This document shows, in pieces, positions 52,791 through 64,000 of a stretch of DNA of 64,000 nucleotides; the first letter of the stretch is position 1, and every line of letters starts with the position of its first letter. Origin of the DNA: Kingdonia uniflora (taxonomy: Eukaryota > Streptophyta > Magnoliopsida > Ranunculales > Circaeasteraceae); the NCBI GenBank assembly GCA_014058105.1, contig JACGCM010000452.1, positions 1,922,001 through 1,986,000 of the forward strand, in the 5' to 3' direction. Below the pieces are notes generated by a model that saw nothing but the letters and a program-made list of their open reading frames with translations, had not been told where the DNA came from and searched no databases. The position numbers and the translations under genes are program-made.

Positions 52791-55177
52791 GTGAATGAAC
52801 TTGTATTTGTAGAGAATGTCATGAAGGAACTCGATCTGAAGACCGAGCCTGAACCAAACTTTACAGCAGGTACTGAAGTCTCAGATAGAGCAGCCTGTAG
52901 AACTAAGACGGCGAAGAAATCGAAATAAAAATTATTCGATCTTGTTGGATATGTTGCAGCAAGACTAATTTGAGATGTTCATGATGTTGTTGAAAAGAGG
53001 TGGTCTAGTATTTGAGTCTGAGCTAAGACGGCTTTGAAGCTGAAGTCGAGCTTTGTGTCTGAAGCTCAAGTTAAGCTCGCCCTCAAGTATGATTTATTTG
53101 TATGTTTAAGGAAGCAAGTAGTAGCTTCTATGTTGACCTCAGGCACCTTATTAGATGTTTCGAGATTCAAACCTTCTAGGAAATGATGAAAATACTGCAG
53201 ATAGATTCCCATCCTTGGACATTGCATACCAGTCTGATCATAATGAAGTAGTGGCCGATCATATTGAACCATTTAATCCAACCCAATTAATGTAGGGCAT
53301 CCTAATCACATTCTTACACCGTGACCTGCTTTACTTGCAGAAGAAATGAATGTCATCATGGAGGAGATTATGTAACAAACAAAGGGTCACCTCACGAGCA
53401 TGGAAAATTTAGTATATCTAGAGGTTGGAGAGGAAATGCAACATCTGGATGATCTTGATCAAGAGGTAGTTGGGAGATTGCCATCAACCTATCATACCCG
53501 CTGATAGAGGTTTAAATCTTGTGATAAGGGACCTTCTCAACAAAGGTAAGTGGAGCATTAGTAACGTAGCGATCAAACACAAGCTTTCTAGGATTGGGGA
53601 ACGATTTATAGTCGCTGGAGATGTCGTTGGAACGTAATCAAACATATTGTACTCAAACATTGGATCATAGTAACTGTAATCAAACAGTGCAAACAACATA
53701 CAAAACATGCATAGGATCGGAGTTGCAGGAGCAAAGTCATCTGCCATTGTTGAGGTCGATCGAAGACCGTTATACTAAGCAAATATCGTTCAAAGCCTCG
53801 TTATCCACAACCAGGTATTCATCTGCATTTTCCATAAGCTCATGAACAGAGAAGGGTGTCATTGTATGGCTTTTAACTATGTCTCTGATATCACGAACGC
53901 ATCTTTTGAATCAATTGGACTGTATTGCAAGAACCTCTTATATTTCTGGCTAGTGTTGCTTGACCAGGGAAGACAACACATTGCCATGTTTAAGCGCCAT
54001 GTTTGGTCCGTAACAACCAGAGAGACGAGGTACCAATGGTGGCGGCAATAGTGGATCATTTAGAGAGAACAACTGCAGCTAACAACTGTGCTAGCAACTA
54101 GGGCTTCTTCGGAAGTTCATCAATGATGAATTTGTGCTCTAAATGATGCATCTGTGCTCTAAGCTGTAGCAATAGGGGACATCGTCCCCAAGAATTTGAG
54201 GAAGATCCAAAACATATAATATGGCTTGAACGAGTTATCACCTAAACTTGATCACAACATTACAAAAATGACTGCCACAAACATGGATATCGACTTGAGG
54301 AACATATATCCAACTTCAGAATCGGCATCACTAATTCTTCAAGCATAACAACATCGCTAAGTTTTTAAGCATAATAGATTAAAAATCTCCAAATATTTAG
54401 AAATCGTTCCATCAATCAAATTACCACGATCGTAAACAATCAGTACTGGGTTTTCAATCACCACAATTAGTTCATTAACTGGGATGAAGAGGGAGATCTT
54501 TAGTAGCAGTTACATAAATCTCCACAAATTAAGGGGTCTCACCCAAGGATGGTAGCCAACATTGTGATGAATATATTCGGTAAATCTATGTTTGGCGTTC
54601 AAGGAACTCCTGGTGGAATTAAAACCAAGATTACGCCCTCGAAATCCCAAGCTCGATTTAGGTCAGATGAACGATTCAAGCCAGATGAACGGTTTAAGTT
54701 AGATGAACGAACCCTTTCTTCTGGGGCTAGAATGAGCAATTATCGAGAGCTCGATTAAGCTTGTTTACGATAAATCAGATCTCCAAAGCTCGATTTAGAT
54801 TAACGAACCCTTTGCTTTGCTGGAGCTCGAGTGAACAATTATCCAGATCTGACGTGATAGAGGAGGATTTGTGATAACAATTTTTAGGTTTTTGAAATTG
54901 TTAAGTGGCGGAAATAACAAAGATTGAGGGGAGGGATAGAGAGAGATAGAGAGATAACGAGAGAGTTGCAGGGATGAGAGTAATGGGAGTGAATGTTGAT
55001 ATGCATAATAAAAATAACGGTCTCCAGTGAGAAAATTTTCTTGCTGTACTCCCAGCAAAAACCTGACAGAAGTATAGCTATTGGCATTTTGATGAAATTG
55101 AGATGTTTTTCGACTCTGTAAACCAGTGTAAGGAGAGATAATCACTAGTTTCTGAGATAATGTGTTTGAGAACTTCG
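52791..55177. other. Element H internal non-coding region
   Basis: About 2.4 kb lies between the array and the primer-binding site. No gag, protease or RT motif was found on either strand. The frames 53484-53747, 53842-54051 and 54795-55196 are short and lack motifs. A short direct repeat of CAGATGAACGRTT-like units lies at about 54665-54710, and a (GAGATA)n stretch at about 54935-54955. Confidence 0.6.
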
Positions 55178-55195
55178 TTCCCACAGACGGGGCCA
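55178..55195 (-). other. Element H primer-binding site
   Basis: On the minus strand this reads TGGCCCCGTCTGTGGGAA, two bases inside the LTR. It differs from the window consensus at one base. Confidence 0.85.
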
Positions 55196-55197
55196 AA

Positions 55198-56189
55198 TGT
55201 AATGGCCCAATTCAGGGATTCGGACTTAGCCTTTACACCAGATGTAATCAGAAGTTAATAATAGCTAACACAGATGTTTAGCGTGAAAAACCTTTGAATA
55301 GGTTATGTAATAGCCTATTTTCGTATTGCAAGAAGATAGCGCTTTACAGCTTTGAAATCTAGTATGTTTAGTTATGAACAGGAAACAAACAACACTAGAT
55401 TTAGTGTGGAAAACCCTTGATTGGGTTAGAAACCATGACCTCTCCTGAGGATTTTAGAAAGAGAGAGATGTATATTTAGACTGCTAGCTATTGCAAAAAG
55501 AGAGAAAGAGAGATGTAGAAAAGATTTCTTAGAGGTTCTCAGAGCAGCTTCTCTAATTCGTAGCTATCTAGTCTTATTTATAGGTCTTATAATATGACCG
55601 TTGGTTACATTGATGAGGAACGTTACAATATCGGGTTTTAATGAGTCTTCATGGTGGTCTTTTGTAACGTCTTGATACTTGTTGATCTGTAACGGATCCA
55701 TTAACATTCTTTAGCTATAGCTTCAGACCGTTGGGAAGATACGATCTCTTGTGATGCTCGTGTGCATACGACCTGTTGATAAGTGGAGGAGTATCTTCTG
55801 TAGCACGAAATCACAGGATGCTTTAATATCTCCGAACTGTAGATGAATATATAATATCTAATAGTATTCGCGTGTATTCGAACTGTTGATAGATATCTGA
55901 GTATTTTTTGTGGTGCGATGTTATTGGATGCTATGCCATCCCCGAGCTGTAAGTGAGGAAGTCTGTATTATGATCTCCTTGCTTTTAGTCCTTGATTGGT
56001 TATCAGTATGTTTACTCGAGCTATGTGAGTTCGAATATCGGACTCAGTACGAGGATTAGAAATAAGCCCTCACAGGTTAAAAACCACGACCTCTCTTGAG
56101 GATTTTAGAAAGAGAGAAAGATGTTATTGAGAATGCTAGCTATTACAAGAATGTTATGTAGAGACTTTCTTGATATGAAAAGTCTATTC
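55198..56189 (-). repeat. Element H 5' LTR, split by a solo LTR and by element G
   Basis: 55198-55305 matches 41379-41486. After the solo LTR and its duplicated GGTTA, 56075-56189 matches 41483-41600. Element G then interrupts it, and the remainder lies outside the window. Confidence 0.85.
55306..56074 (-). mobile_element. Solo LTR of the G/E family, TSD GGTTA
   Basis: 769 bp, TGTAATAGCC..GCCCTCACA on the plus strand, flanked by GGTTA (55301-55305 and 56075-56079). Its minus-strand sequence starts TGTGAGGGCTTATTTCTAAT and matches the G LTR. No internal sequence remains, so it arose by LTR-LTR recombination. Confidence 0.9.
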
Positions 56190-56847
56190 TGTAAGGGCTT
56201 ATTTCTAATCCTCGTACTGAGTCCGATATTCGAGCTCATATAGTTTGAATAAACACACTGATAACCAACCAAGGATTGAGGGCAAGAAGATTATACTACA
56301 GACTTCCTCATCTACAGTTTAAGGATATTGAAGCACCTAGTAACATCGCACTGCAGAAGGCATTCAGATATCCATCAACAGTTCGTATACATACAAACAT
56401 CGTTAGAGATCGTATCTTCACCAACAGTCTGAAGTTACAGCTAAGGTCATCAGGAGATCCGTTACAAGATCAACAATTATTAGATAGCAAGACGTTACAA
56501 AAGACCTCATAAAAGACTCATCAAACTCATATATTGTAACGTTCCTCATTAAAGTAATAACGGTCATATTATAAGACCTATAAATAGGACCAGAGAGCTA
56601 CAAATTAAAAGAGTTCTCTGACACATCTTCTGAGAGACCTTTTCTAACATCTTTCTCTCTTTGTAATAACTAGCAATCTATAAACATCTCTCTCATTCTA
56701 AATCCTTAGGAGAGGTTGTGGTTTTTAACCCATTAAAGGGTTTTCCACGCTAAATCTCATGTTAGTTACTTTCAATTCTTAGCTAACATTCTATATTTCA
56801 AAGGTGTAAGGCACTATCTTCGTCCAATACTAAAATAAGCTATTATA
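56190..56847 (+). repeat. Element G 5' LTR
   Basis: 658 bp, TGTAAGGGCTTATTTC..AGCTATTATA (terminal CA decayed to TA). Candidate TATA motifs are ACCTATAAATAGG (about 56576-56588). The U5 part is shared with E. Confidence 0.88.
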
Positions 56848-56849
56848 TT

Positions 56850-56867
56850 TGGCGCTGTCTGTGGGAA
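56850..56867 (+). other. Element G primer-binding site
   Basis: TGGCGCTGTCTGTGGGAA, two bases after the LTR, complementary to the 3' end of tRNA-Lys(UUU) apart from one or two bases. Confidence 0.88.
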
Positions 56868-56990
56868 CAAAGCATACACTCAGCGTTCTTCAATCCAATT
56901 TTGATATTCACTTTTTGAAGGATAGCTAATCTAGAAACACCCAACGTCCTGCCTAAAGCTGCTGAGGGAGTGACGGATCTGTGAACTACT

Positions 56991-58160
56991 ATGCAAGCAG
57001 AAATGGAATGATGAATCAAACTAGAGAAATAGCTCGCCAACATGCAAAACACGATCAGAGTACTTCAAGGTCAATTAACAGCAAATCCGAGACCGCAAAA
57101 CACTACCAGCAACCTCGAGAGTATCAGGCCATGATCGCTTGGGAAATCAAAGCAAAAATCTAGCACTTCCTCAAATTCTGCCAAAACCAGTTCTAATTCT
57201 GGGTCACATCAATCTACAATTACCCACTGGAGTGATAATCTATCTGCAACAACAAGAGGAGCAAAACAGAGAAAAACCTTGAATTTTAGTGTATAACCGC
57301 ATGGGCGAAACAACAGGAGAGCATAATCCACCAGGTGGACAAACAACAAGATGAACTATCACGTCTCGACAACATCTCACTCTGGAGCAGGTGGACAAGC
57401 GCATCAAGGAGCTGTTAGATGCTCAAATACTCACTGGAAGAAACAACTATACTAAACTGCAGAAGAGTCCACTTGCACAAGAGTTGCTGGACGAGGAAAT
57501 ACCCACCAGTTTTCATACTCCGAAAATTCAAAAATACAAGGGGAGGATCCCGTGGAGCATGCCCAAGAATTTCAGGATTCTTTGGAACTGCATTTGACGT
57601 CCAACCACATCCTCTGCTGTCTCCCGACCAGTTTAAAAGGCGAGCCTCTACGATGGTTTACATACTCAATGAAGGACCTATCTTTACTTTCGAGCAACTT
57701 CATGAACTATTTGTCAAGAACTATTTGCACAGCAAAGACAAGGAGGAGAGTCTTTACTCTTTGTTTGGCATCAAGCAGGTACCAGGTGAAAAATTGGAGA
57801 CATTTACCAGGAAATTTTTTGGGTTAGCCTGAAAAATTGACAACCTGGATAAGAAGATCACAATCTTCACTTTCACCAATGCTCTACTCGTGGATGGACG
57901 AATCAAGGAGCACCTGATCCTCAATAAGCCAATGACGTTAGAGGATATGATTGAGAAGGTTAATAATTTTATCGACCTCAAACGACTGACAACTGAGAAA
58001 CCAGCACCTCAGCGCATTACTCTATCCACCAAAGATCATCCCGAAGAGCGTGCTCATAACAATAGTAAAGACTATGGGGGTGATAAGAAATGCTTCAAGT
58101 CCTATGACGATCGGCTCGCCAAGGACGAAAGAAATCAATTCCATGCATACCACAGTTAAC
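56991..58160 (+). pseudogene. gag: Element G gag
   Basis: The first ATG after the leader is at 56991. The N-terminal part is frame-broken. MDKRIKELLDAQIL and TKLQKSPLAQELLDEE (57391 on) match gag of D. The Gag core continues in neighbouring frames: DPVEHAQEFQDSLELHL, LKGEPLRWF, FEQLHELFVKNYLHSKDKEE, GEKLETFTRKFFGLA (to 57832). After a stop comes DGRIKEHLILNKPMTLEDMI (57890-58159). The C-terminal zinc-knuckle region (about 58160-58330) has CQYYSTHTRK-like sequence. Three or more frame breaks are seen. Confidence 0.8.
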
Positions 58161-58324
58161 AACTACTCTTGCGAACTTATACCCGCTACTACGAAAAGAT
58201 GAATTCTTCAGAAATGCCAATACTATTCCACCCATACAAGGAAAGTCGTACTGTATTCACCACAAGATTCAACATCATGACACGGAACAGTGTTTTGCAC
58301 TAAAATTTCTTCTCCAGAGTATAT

Positions 58325-58985
58325 CTGCACATGGTCGAATGCTTGAGTATATTGTTGACATTGAAAGTTACAAAGATGGCAGCTACAAGACTGACGCTAC
58401 GATCATCCAAGATGACGAAACAAATGAAGAAAAACAATTGTACTTCATTGAGACTCAGACTGTCAACAACTCCAACAGATCTAAAGGTAGGCACGTTGGA
58501 CAATGTCATGATCTGACAATGGTAGACAAAGAAGCTCGTTTGTTGCCAGAATCTAGCAATCGACGAGCTAGGATTTCTTTCGAAGACTGTGACGTTCATT
58601 ACGTCAACTTTCCACACCACGATGCTTTCGTCATCATGTTAAAGATGAAGAACATAGTTCTACATACGATGATGGTAGATACCGGCAGCAGCATCGAACT
58701 ATTATTCCAGAGCACAATCTACCAAATGGGCTTAGCAAACAAGGTCGAACTGAGTGACATCGATGTCTCTAGATTCAATGGCCCTAAGGAAGAGCGCGTG
58801 GGGAAAATCACACTTCCCATCACATCCGGGCCAATCACACTTGACGTAGTTTTTTACGTCATCAATGCCAAATCCCGTTACCTGGGCATCATGGGACGAC
58901 CATGGTTGCATAAAATGAAAGCTATTCCCTCCGCATATCATCAGGCATTACGATTCAACTAGAAAGGAGGGATCTTCGAAATCAA
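58325..58985 (+). pseudogene. pol (PR): Element G aspartic protease region (open frame 58339-58962)
   Basis: A single open frame of 207 codons holds ISFEDCDVHYVNFPHHDAF, the active site MMVDTGSSIELLF (about 58669-58707, catalytic Asp intact) and YLGIMGRPWLHKMKAIPS near the end. These are the standard landmarks of the Ty3/gypsy protease. The domain itself looks intact, but a stop (TAG at 58960-58962) separates it from RT, so the polyprotein is broken. Confidence 0.85.
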
Positions 58986-59059
58986 AGGAAGCCAGAAATT
59001 GGCTCGAGCTTGCGATAATACTATTTCCATTGAAGCTGAGCCAGCTACAACAACTCCTG

Positions 59060-60600
59060 CATAGCGATTACAGCAGTCAGTTCCAGCAGAACTTCAGTTA
59101 CCAAGCGTTAAACCAGCAGAGTACATCGAGATTAGTGGCACGCAAAGAGGAACTCACATTGGAACTCACTTTAGTACAGAGGAACGCTTAAATCTCATAC
59201 AATTCTTCACAGATAACAGTGACGTCTTTGCATGGACGTTTCACAAAATGCCAGGGATCGATCCTGCTATAGCATGCCACAAGCTAGAACCGAAAGATAA
59301 AGCAGAACCGGTTAAACAAAAGTAACAAACTCTAGCACCGAGACTGCGAGACGAAGTGAATAAAGAGATCGAAAAATTGATTAAGGTCGATTTTATTCAC
59401 AAAGCTATTTACCCGGACTGGATCTCGAACGTCGTCGTAGTCCCAAAGATGAATGGCAAAATCAAAGTCTGCATTTATTTCATGGATCTCAACCAATACA
59501 CTCCGAAAGATAGCTTTCCCTTCCAATAATCAACCACCTGCTCTATTCTACAACAGGGCACAAACTTCTCTCTATGATGGACGTTGTATCAAGATATAAT
59601 CAGATACCACTTTTTCCTGAAGATCAAAACAAGACTGCATTCATCACTGAACAAGGTCTATATTGCAATAAAGTCATGCCTTTTGGCCTGAAAAATGCCA
59701 GCGCTACCTATCATAGATTGATGACACAAATATTCAAAGACCATCTCGGTAAAACAATGGAGGTCTACATTGACGATATGCTCTGCAAAGGTCTCAAGAA
59801 AGTGGACCATCTTACAGATTTACGAGCAACTTTTGAGATTTTACAATCTTACAAGATGCGCTTAAATCCTGATAAATGCTAGTTCGGCATACAATCCACA
59901 AAGTTTTTGGGCCATCTAATTATCAAAAGAGGCATTGAAGTTGATCCATTAAGCATACGAGCACTCTTGGCTATGCCTTCACCAAAGACAAAGAAGGACG
60001 TTCAAAAACTAGCCAGGAAGATTGTAGCACTCAGCAGATTTGTATCCAAATCATCAAACAGATGCCGACCTCTATTCAATCAATTAAGACAGGGTACATC
60101 ACAAGGAAAATTAAAGAAATATCCAAAGATCGAATAGACAGAGAAATGTGAAGCGGCTTTCCTCGAACTCATAAGTTATTTAGGGAAACCACCAGTTATG
60201 AGCACGTCAGTAAATGGAGATGAACTCGCAGTATACCTAGCTGTCACAGATACATCTCTCAGCTCCGTTCTTCTTTGACTAGATAAAAAGATTGAGAAAC
60301 TAGTCTATTTTATCAGCAAGACTCTGACTCCCGCTGAAACAAGATATACCAAGATCGAGAAGCTTTTTCTAGCTCTCGTCTATACATCACCAAAATTGAA
60401 GCAGTATTTTGAAGCTCATACTATTTGTGTCTTGACGAACTATCCACTCCGCAAAATCTTATCCAAGCGCGAAAAATCTCGACGTATTCAACAATGGTCA
60501 GTAACACTCGGGGAACACGATATACATTTTGAACCACGTCACTTCGAAAAAGGTCAAGCTGTAGTAGATTTTCTAGCAGACTTTCCAGTAGACGGTCCTG
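59060..60600 (+). pseudogene. pol (RT-RH): Element G reverse transcriptase and first RNase H
   Basis: HKMPGIDPAIACHKL and RLRDEVNKEIEKLIKVDFI open the RT. VVVPKMNGKIKVCIYFMDLN, TAFITEQGLYCNKVMPFGLK and EVYIDDMLCKGLKK (about 59758-59799) carry the palm with both catalytic Asp. NPDKC-stop-FGIQSTKFLGHLI is the thumb. The classical RNase H follows (ELAVYLAVTDTSLSSVLL, KLVYFISKTLTPAETRY, KLKQYFEAHTICVLTNYPLR). At least six stops (e.g. 59323, 59527, 59880, 60135 and 60277 areas) break it. Confidence 0.87.
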
Positions 60601-61235
60601 ATTGGGTAGAAGATTTTATTGGTAAAAAAGATGAACCGCTCACAGACCAGTCCAAAGATAAATTAGATTGGGTAACAAAGAAAGGTTATCGACTTTTGAC
60701 TGACGGATCAGTCGGTCCAGCCGGATCAGGAATTGGAATTGTCCTTATTACTCCTTCAAATGATTGGCTCGAAAAATCTATTCGCCTCAATTTTGAAGCA
60801 ACCAATAATGAAGCAGAATATGAGGCATTAATTCATGGCTTGGACATGGCACTCACACTGGGTATAGCAGAGCTCGCTATCTACAAAGATTCATTACTAA
60901 TCATTAGCCATTACACAGGCGTATATCAAACCAATGGGAGAATCATCGATTATGCTACTGTAGTGGTCGAACGAATGAACAAATTTCAGATAATTTCTAT
61001 GGAGCATTTTCCAGGGGGAGAAAATAGACATTCAGATGCACTCGCTTACCTTGCTGATGTCTTTAGATCAGAAGCTCGTTACTTAAAAATTGACATTATT
61101 TCTAACCCCAGTATTAATGCCATCATATCCAACACCATTAATACTGGGGGCAGCGAGGAGATCGAAGATGATTGGAGACAACCTTTCATTACATACATCG
61201 GACCTCAAAATAAATTCGACGGTCCACTTCCATAG
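60601..61235 (+). pseudogene. pol (aRNH): Element G second (archaeal-type) RNase H
   Basis: This is part of the open frame 60396-61235. Catalytic blocks: RLLTDGSVGPAGSGIGI (Asp), FEATNNEAEYEALIHGLDMA (Glu), AIYKDSLLIISHYTG (Asp) and FPGGENRHSDALAYLAD (Asp). All four acidic residues are present. A second RNase H after the classical one is the known hallmark of plant Tat elements. The tail (SNPSINAIISNTINTGG) matches the piece kept in element C. Confidence 0.87.
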
Positions 61236-62420
61236 GATCCTACAGAATGACGGAGATTAATTGACAATGATCGAAGATAGATTGTTCAGGAAAATCTCCA
61301 ATACAAAATTTTGGTCACTGGTTCATACCTTCTTTGTCTCTCTGACAAAGAAGTACAACAATTATTGCATGATCTACACGAAGGCATGTGCAGATCCCAT
61401 ACAGTAGGACGATCTCTTGGAAACAGAGCTTTAACTCAAGGAATATCTTAGCCAAAGATAAAAGTACAGGAAATCGAATATGCTCGTAAGTGCGACCCTT
61501 GTCAACGACATTACCCTAAAATACGAGCTCCAGCACTCGAACTACATTCAAGCCAAGTCACTTGGCCATTCAGACGATGGGCTCTCGATCTCGTAGGAGA
61601 GTTTCCTACAGTACCAGGAAAACAAAAACATTTGTTGGTCGCTACAGATTACTTCACTAAATGGGTAGAATCAGTCGCGCTATGCCGAACACGAGAAGAA
61701 GAAGTCATCAGATTTATCTGGGAGAACATTATTATTCGGTTCGGCAGACCACATCTTATCAGAATTGATAATGGACCACAGTTCATTAGCTCCAAAATCA
61801 TGGCATTCCTCAATGAGCGCAACATCATTCATTCCCCATCCAATCCTTATTATCCTCAAGGAAGCGGACAAGCTGAGATTACTAATCGAGCTATTGTGGA
61901 TGGCATCAAGAAGCGTTTAGACGACAAAAAGGGGAACTGGGTGAAGGAGTGACCACATGTACTCTAGGCCTACAAAACAACTCCCAGAACAGTAACAGGC
62001 TGTACTCCATTCTTACTAGCCTACGGGACTAATGCCATCATTCCCACTCAATATCATCATCCAATATATGATAACGAGATGACAGATGAAGAAAACAAAT
62101 TTCAGATCACATGCAATCTGAATTTGATCAAAAGAACACGTGACAGAGCCATTGTTAATCTGGGAAGATATCATCTTACTTTGTCCCGATCCTATAACAA
62201 GCGCGTTCGATACTGAGAATTCAAAATTAAAGACCTCGTTCTCAGAGAAATCCCACAACATCGCAAAACACCTAATGCTGGAAAGTTAGCAGACAATTAA
62301 GATGGTCTCTTTATCATAACTGGCACAAGTGGTTTAGGATCCTACGATCTCAGTACACATGAAGGCGTACCTGTACCTAATCTATGGAATACCCACTGAT
62401 TAAAGTTGTATCAAAGATAG
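61236..62420 (+). pseudogene. pol (INT): Element G integrase
   Basis: The zinc finger HDLHEGMCRSHTVGR..KCDPCQRH keeps His-His-Cys-Cys. The DDE core is WPFRRWALDLVGEFP (Asp), HLIRIDNGPQFISSK (Asp) and YYPQGSGQAEITNRAIV (Glu), all intact; the longest open piece is 61632-61952. The C-terminal domain follows (RYHLTLSRSYNKRVRY, GLFIITGTSGLGSYDL, NLWNTH). Stops near 61234, 61253, 61449, 61950, 61963, 62216 and 62298 break the frame. Confidence 0.87.
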
Positions 62421-62559
62421 AAATGTTATAACATCAGATATTATTCAATAGAGCACTTTTTCATCATCATCCCGCAAGTTTATTCAATTCAAGCATTCTA
62501 CCTATCTCCATATGGTTCGCTCATTTCGACCTACACCGAAGAATTACTACAACAATTAC
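62421..62559. other. Element G spacer after integrase
   Basis: Short AT-rich link between the integrase stop and the repeat array. Nothing recognised. Confidence 0.5.
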
Positions 62560-63560
62560 TACAAAATTTAACATATCTCATTACTGTCACTTATTGATAT
62601 GCTCAATTCGACCTTTAACTGAGACCTACAACATAGCTCTTCAAGTATGCACGCTCTCCCGGGGGTTGCTTATTGAGTCAATCAATTCGACCTAGCTGAG
62701 ACACGCTATACAGTTATTCAGCATTCAATATATCTCATTACGGTCGCTTATTAATATGCTCAATTCGACCTTTAACTGAGACCTACAACATAGCTCTTCA
62801 AGTATACACGCTCTCCCGAGGGTCGCGTATTGAGTCAATCAATTCGACCTGGCCGAGACACGTAATACAACTATTTATCATTCAATATATCTCATTACGG
62901 TCGCTTATTGATACGCTCAATTCAGCCTTTAACTGAGACCTATAACACGGCTCTTCAAGTATACACGCTCTCCCGAGGGTCGCTAATTAAGTCAATCAAT
63001 TCGACCTGGCCGAGACACGCTATATAGTTATTCAACATTCAATATATCTCATTACGGTTGCTTATTAATACGCTCAATTCGACCTTTAACTGGGACCTAC
63101 AACATAGCTCTTCAAGTATACACGCTCTCCCGAGGGTTACTTATTGAGTCAATCAATTTGACCTGGCCGAGACACGCTATATAGCTATTCAACATTAAAC
63201 ATATCTCATTGCAGCCGCTTATTGATACGCTCAATTCAACCTTTAACTAAGACCTACAACATAACTCTTCAAGTATACACGCTCTCCTGAGGGTCGCTTA
63301 TTGAGTCAATCAATTCGACCTGGCCGAGACACGATATACAGCTATTCAACATTCAAGCGATCGCATATTGATTCGTTCAATTCGACCTTTAACTAAGACA
63401 TATATTACTATTTTAACAAACAAACATCTCTTTACGGCTGATTATTGACTTGTTCAATTCGACCTATACACAAGATAATACAACATCACTGCAATCATAT
63501 ATCTCAATATATCTTTTTATGATCGTTTATTGGTTCACCTAATTCGACCATACATAGAGA
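62560..63560. repeat. 157-bp hairpin-forming tandem array of element G
   Basis: The landmark ACCTTTAACT (or a close variant) recurs at 62611, 62768, 62925, 63082 and 63239, exactly 157 bp apart. Each unit holds cores such as GGTCGCTTATTGATACGCTC then AATTCGACC, the reverse complement of the E repeat. The last copies (63360-63560) are shorter and more diverged. Confidence 0.92.
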
Positions 63561-63689
63561 TAACAAGACAAAAACTTTTTTCTAATCAACATTTGACATT
63601 TTTTCTACAGCAAAGACATATTTACACTCTGTCTGATTACAATATAAGAAATTTAACTATCTTTCATGCTGCAGGTGTACAACATTCAA

Positions 63690-64000
63690 ACTTTCCCCAG
63701 GCTCAGACGAAAGTAAGGCAGAGAAAGATATAACAGCATCAACTACAGTAGGAGCACATTCAGCAGTTCTATAACTTTCAGCATCAGATTATCTATATAA
63801 TATAACCGTACTAGCTGCATATCATACTCCATACCATGCTCAGTTGAAGCAGCCAAGATCGAATCACGCTCTTGCCACAATTTCTTTACGTCAGCATGCA
63901 ACATAGCCATAGTGCACAATGTAGCATTATCTATAGTCAATAACATAGCTTTACCAAGTTTAGTCTTCACTTTGGTTAGCTCGCCGCTAAGATCCTTGCA
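63690..64000 (-). pseudogene. Element G antisense gene, C-terminal end (runs off the window)
   Basis: On the minus strand a frame enters from the right edge as CKDLSGELTKVKTKLGKAML and continues with LHADVKKLWQERDSILAAST and EYDMQLVRLYYIDNLMLK, stopping at about 63743. Its helical, charged composition and its position between pol and the 3' LTR match the coiled-coil end of the antisense genes in A-D. The rest lies outside, so its integrity cannot be judged. Confidence 0.55.

Larger units (their letters stand above)
41379..64000 (-). mobile_element. Element H: pol-less LTR element, host of three nested insertions
   Basis: The left LTR is at 41379-41900. The right LTR starts at 55198 next to a primer-binding site (55178-55195) and is itself split by the solo LTR (55306-56074) and element G (56190 on), so its end is outside the window. 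Without the insertions the internal region is only about 3.6 kb: a hairpin repeat array and non-coding sequence, with no gag or pol motif found. It is best described as a large non-autonomous LTR element mobilised by relatives. The left target duplication would be GGTAG (41374-41378). Confidence 0.8.
56190..64000 (+). mobile_element. Element G: Tat-type Ty3/gypsy LTR retrotransposon (3' end outside window)
   Basis: Plus strand: 5' LTR, primer-binding site, gag, protease, RT, RNase H, second RNase H, integrase, 157-bp repeats, then the antisense gene. The left target duplication would be TATTC (56185-56189). It is the best-preserved copy in the window, with long open frames and intact catalytic residues in most enzymes, but several stops and frameshifts remain. 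It is inserted in the 5' LTR of H. Confidence 0.9.

Noticed and set aside
53484..53747. Open frame in element H as a gene
   Set aside because: Hydrophobic, no motif, no homologous frame in the other elements, and typical of chance frames in AT-rich DNA.

Overview
This is nuclear DNA of a flowering plant, probably a eudicot. It is AT-rich, its genes have GT-AG introns, and it holds nested LTR retrotransposons, a plant-type LINE with an RNase H tail, a SINE, a hAT element, and one host gene with TE-stretched introns. I cannot name the species.

Layout, left to right. (1) 1-5467: element D, a deleted Ty3/gypsy copy of the Tat type on the minus strand, inserted in the antisense gene of element A. 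(2) 5468-13656: element A, minus strand, with a decayed gag-pol; its left end lies outside the window. (3) 13657-30982: a host island. It holds exon remnants of an unknown gene cut by A, then a complete three-exon minus-strand gene for a histone-fold subunit of DNA polymerase epsilon (DPB4/POLE3 type, 149 aa). Intron 2 (8.7 kb) carries a TBC-domain processed pseudogene and a rearranged LTR element (E). Intron 1 (4.2 kb) carries a LINE tail. Upstream of the gene are an E2F-like site, a SINE and a 1.14 kb hAT element. (4) 30983-41089: element B, minus strand, complete with TSD GAACC, same family as A. (5) 41379 to the end: element H, a minus-strand element without pol. It is split by element C (42959-52663, TSD GAACC), a solo LTR (55306-56074, TSD GGTTA) and element G (56190 to beyond the window, plus strand, the least decayed copy).

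The large elements share one plan: LTR, a primer-binding site fitting tRNA-Lys(UUU), gag, protease, RT, two RNase H domains, integrase, a tandem-repeat or non-coding zone, then an extra gene on the opposite strand before the 3' LTR. In C and D that extra gene has conserved introns. It encodes a putative gypsy-type transposon domain, a basic nuclear-localisation-like segment and a long coiled coil. In C its strand also carries TATA and TGACG motifs just inside the LTR.

The most unusual points are: (a) element E, whose two outer ends are both U5 ends flanked by GTATA, with inverted LTRs and an LTR / tRNA-Lys 3' half / LTR junction; (b) the spliced antisense gene with candidate promoters; (c) tandem repeats in E, G and H built round a hairpin whose inner stem covaries between families; (d) pol deletions in B, C and D that all spare the antisense gene.
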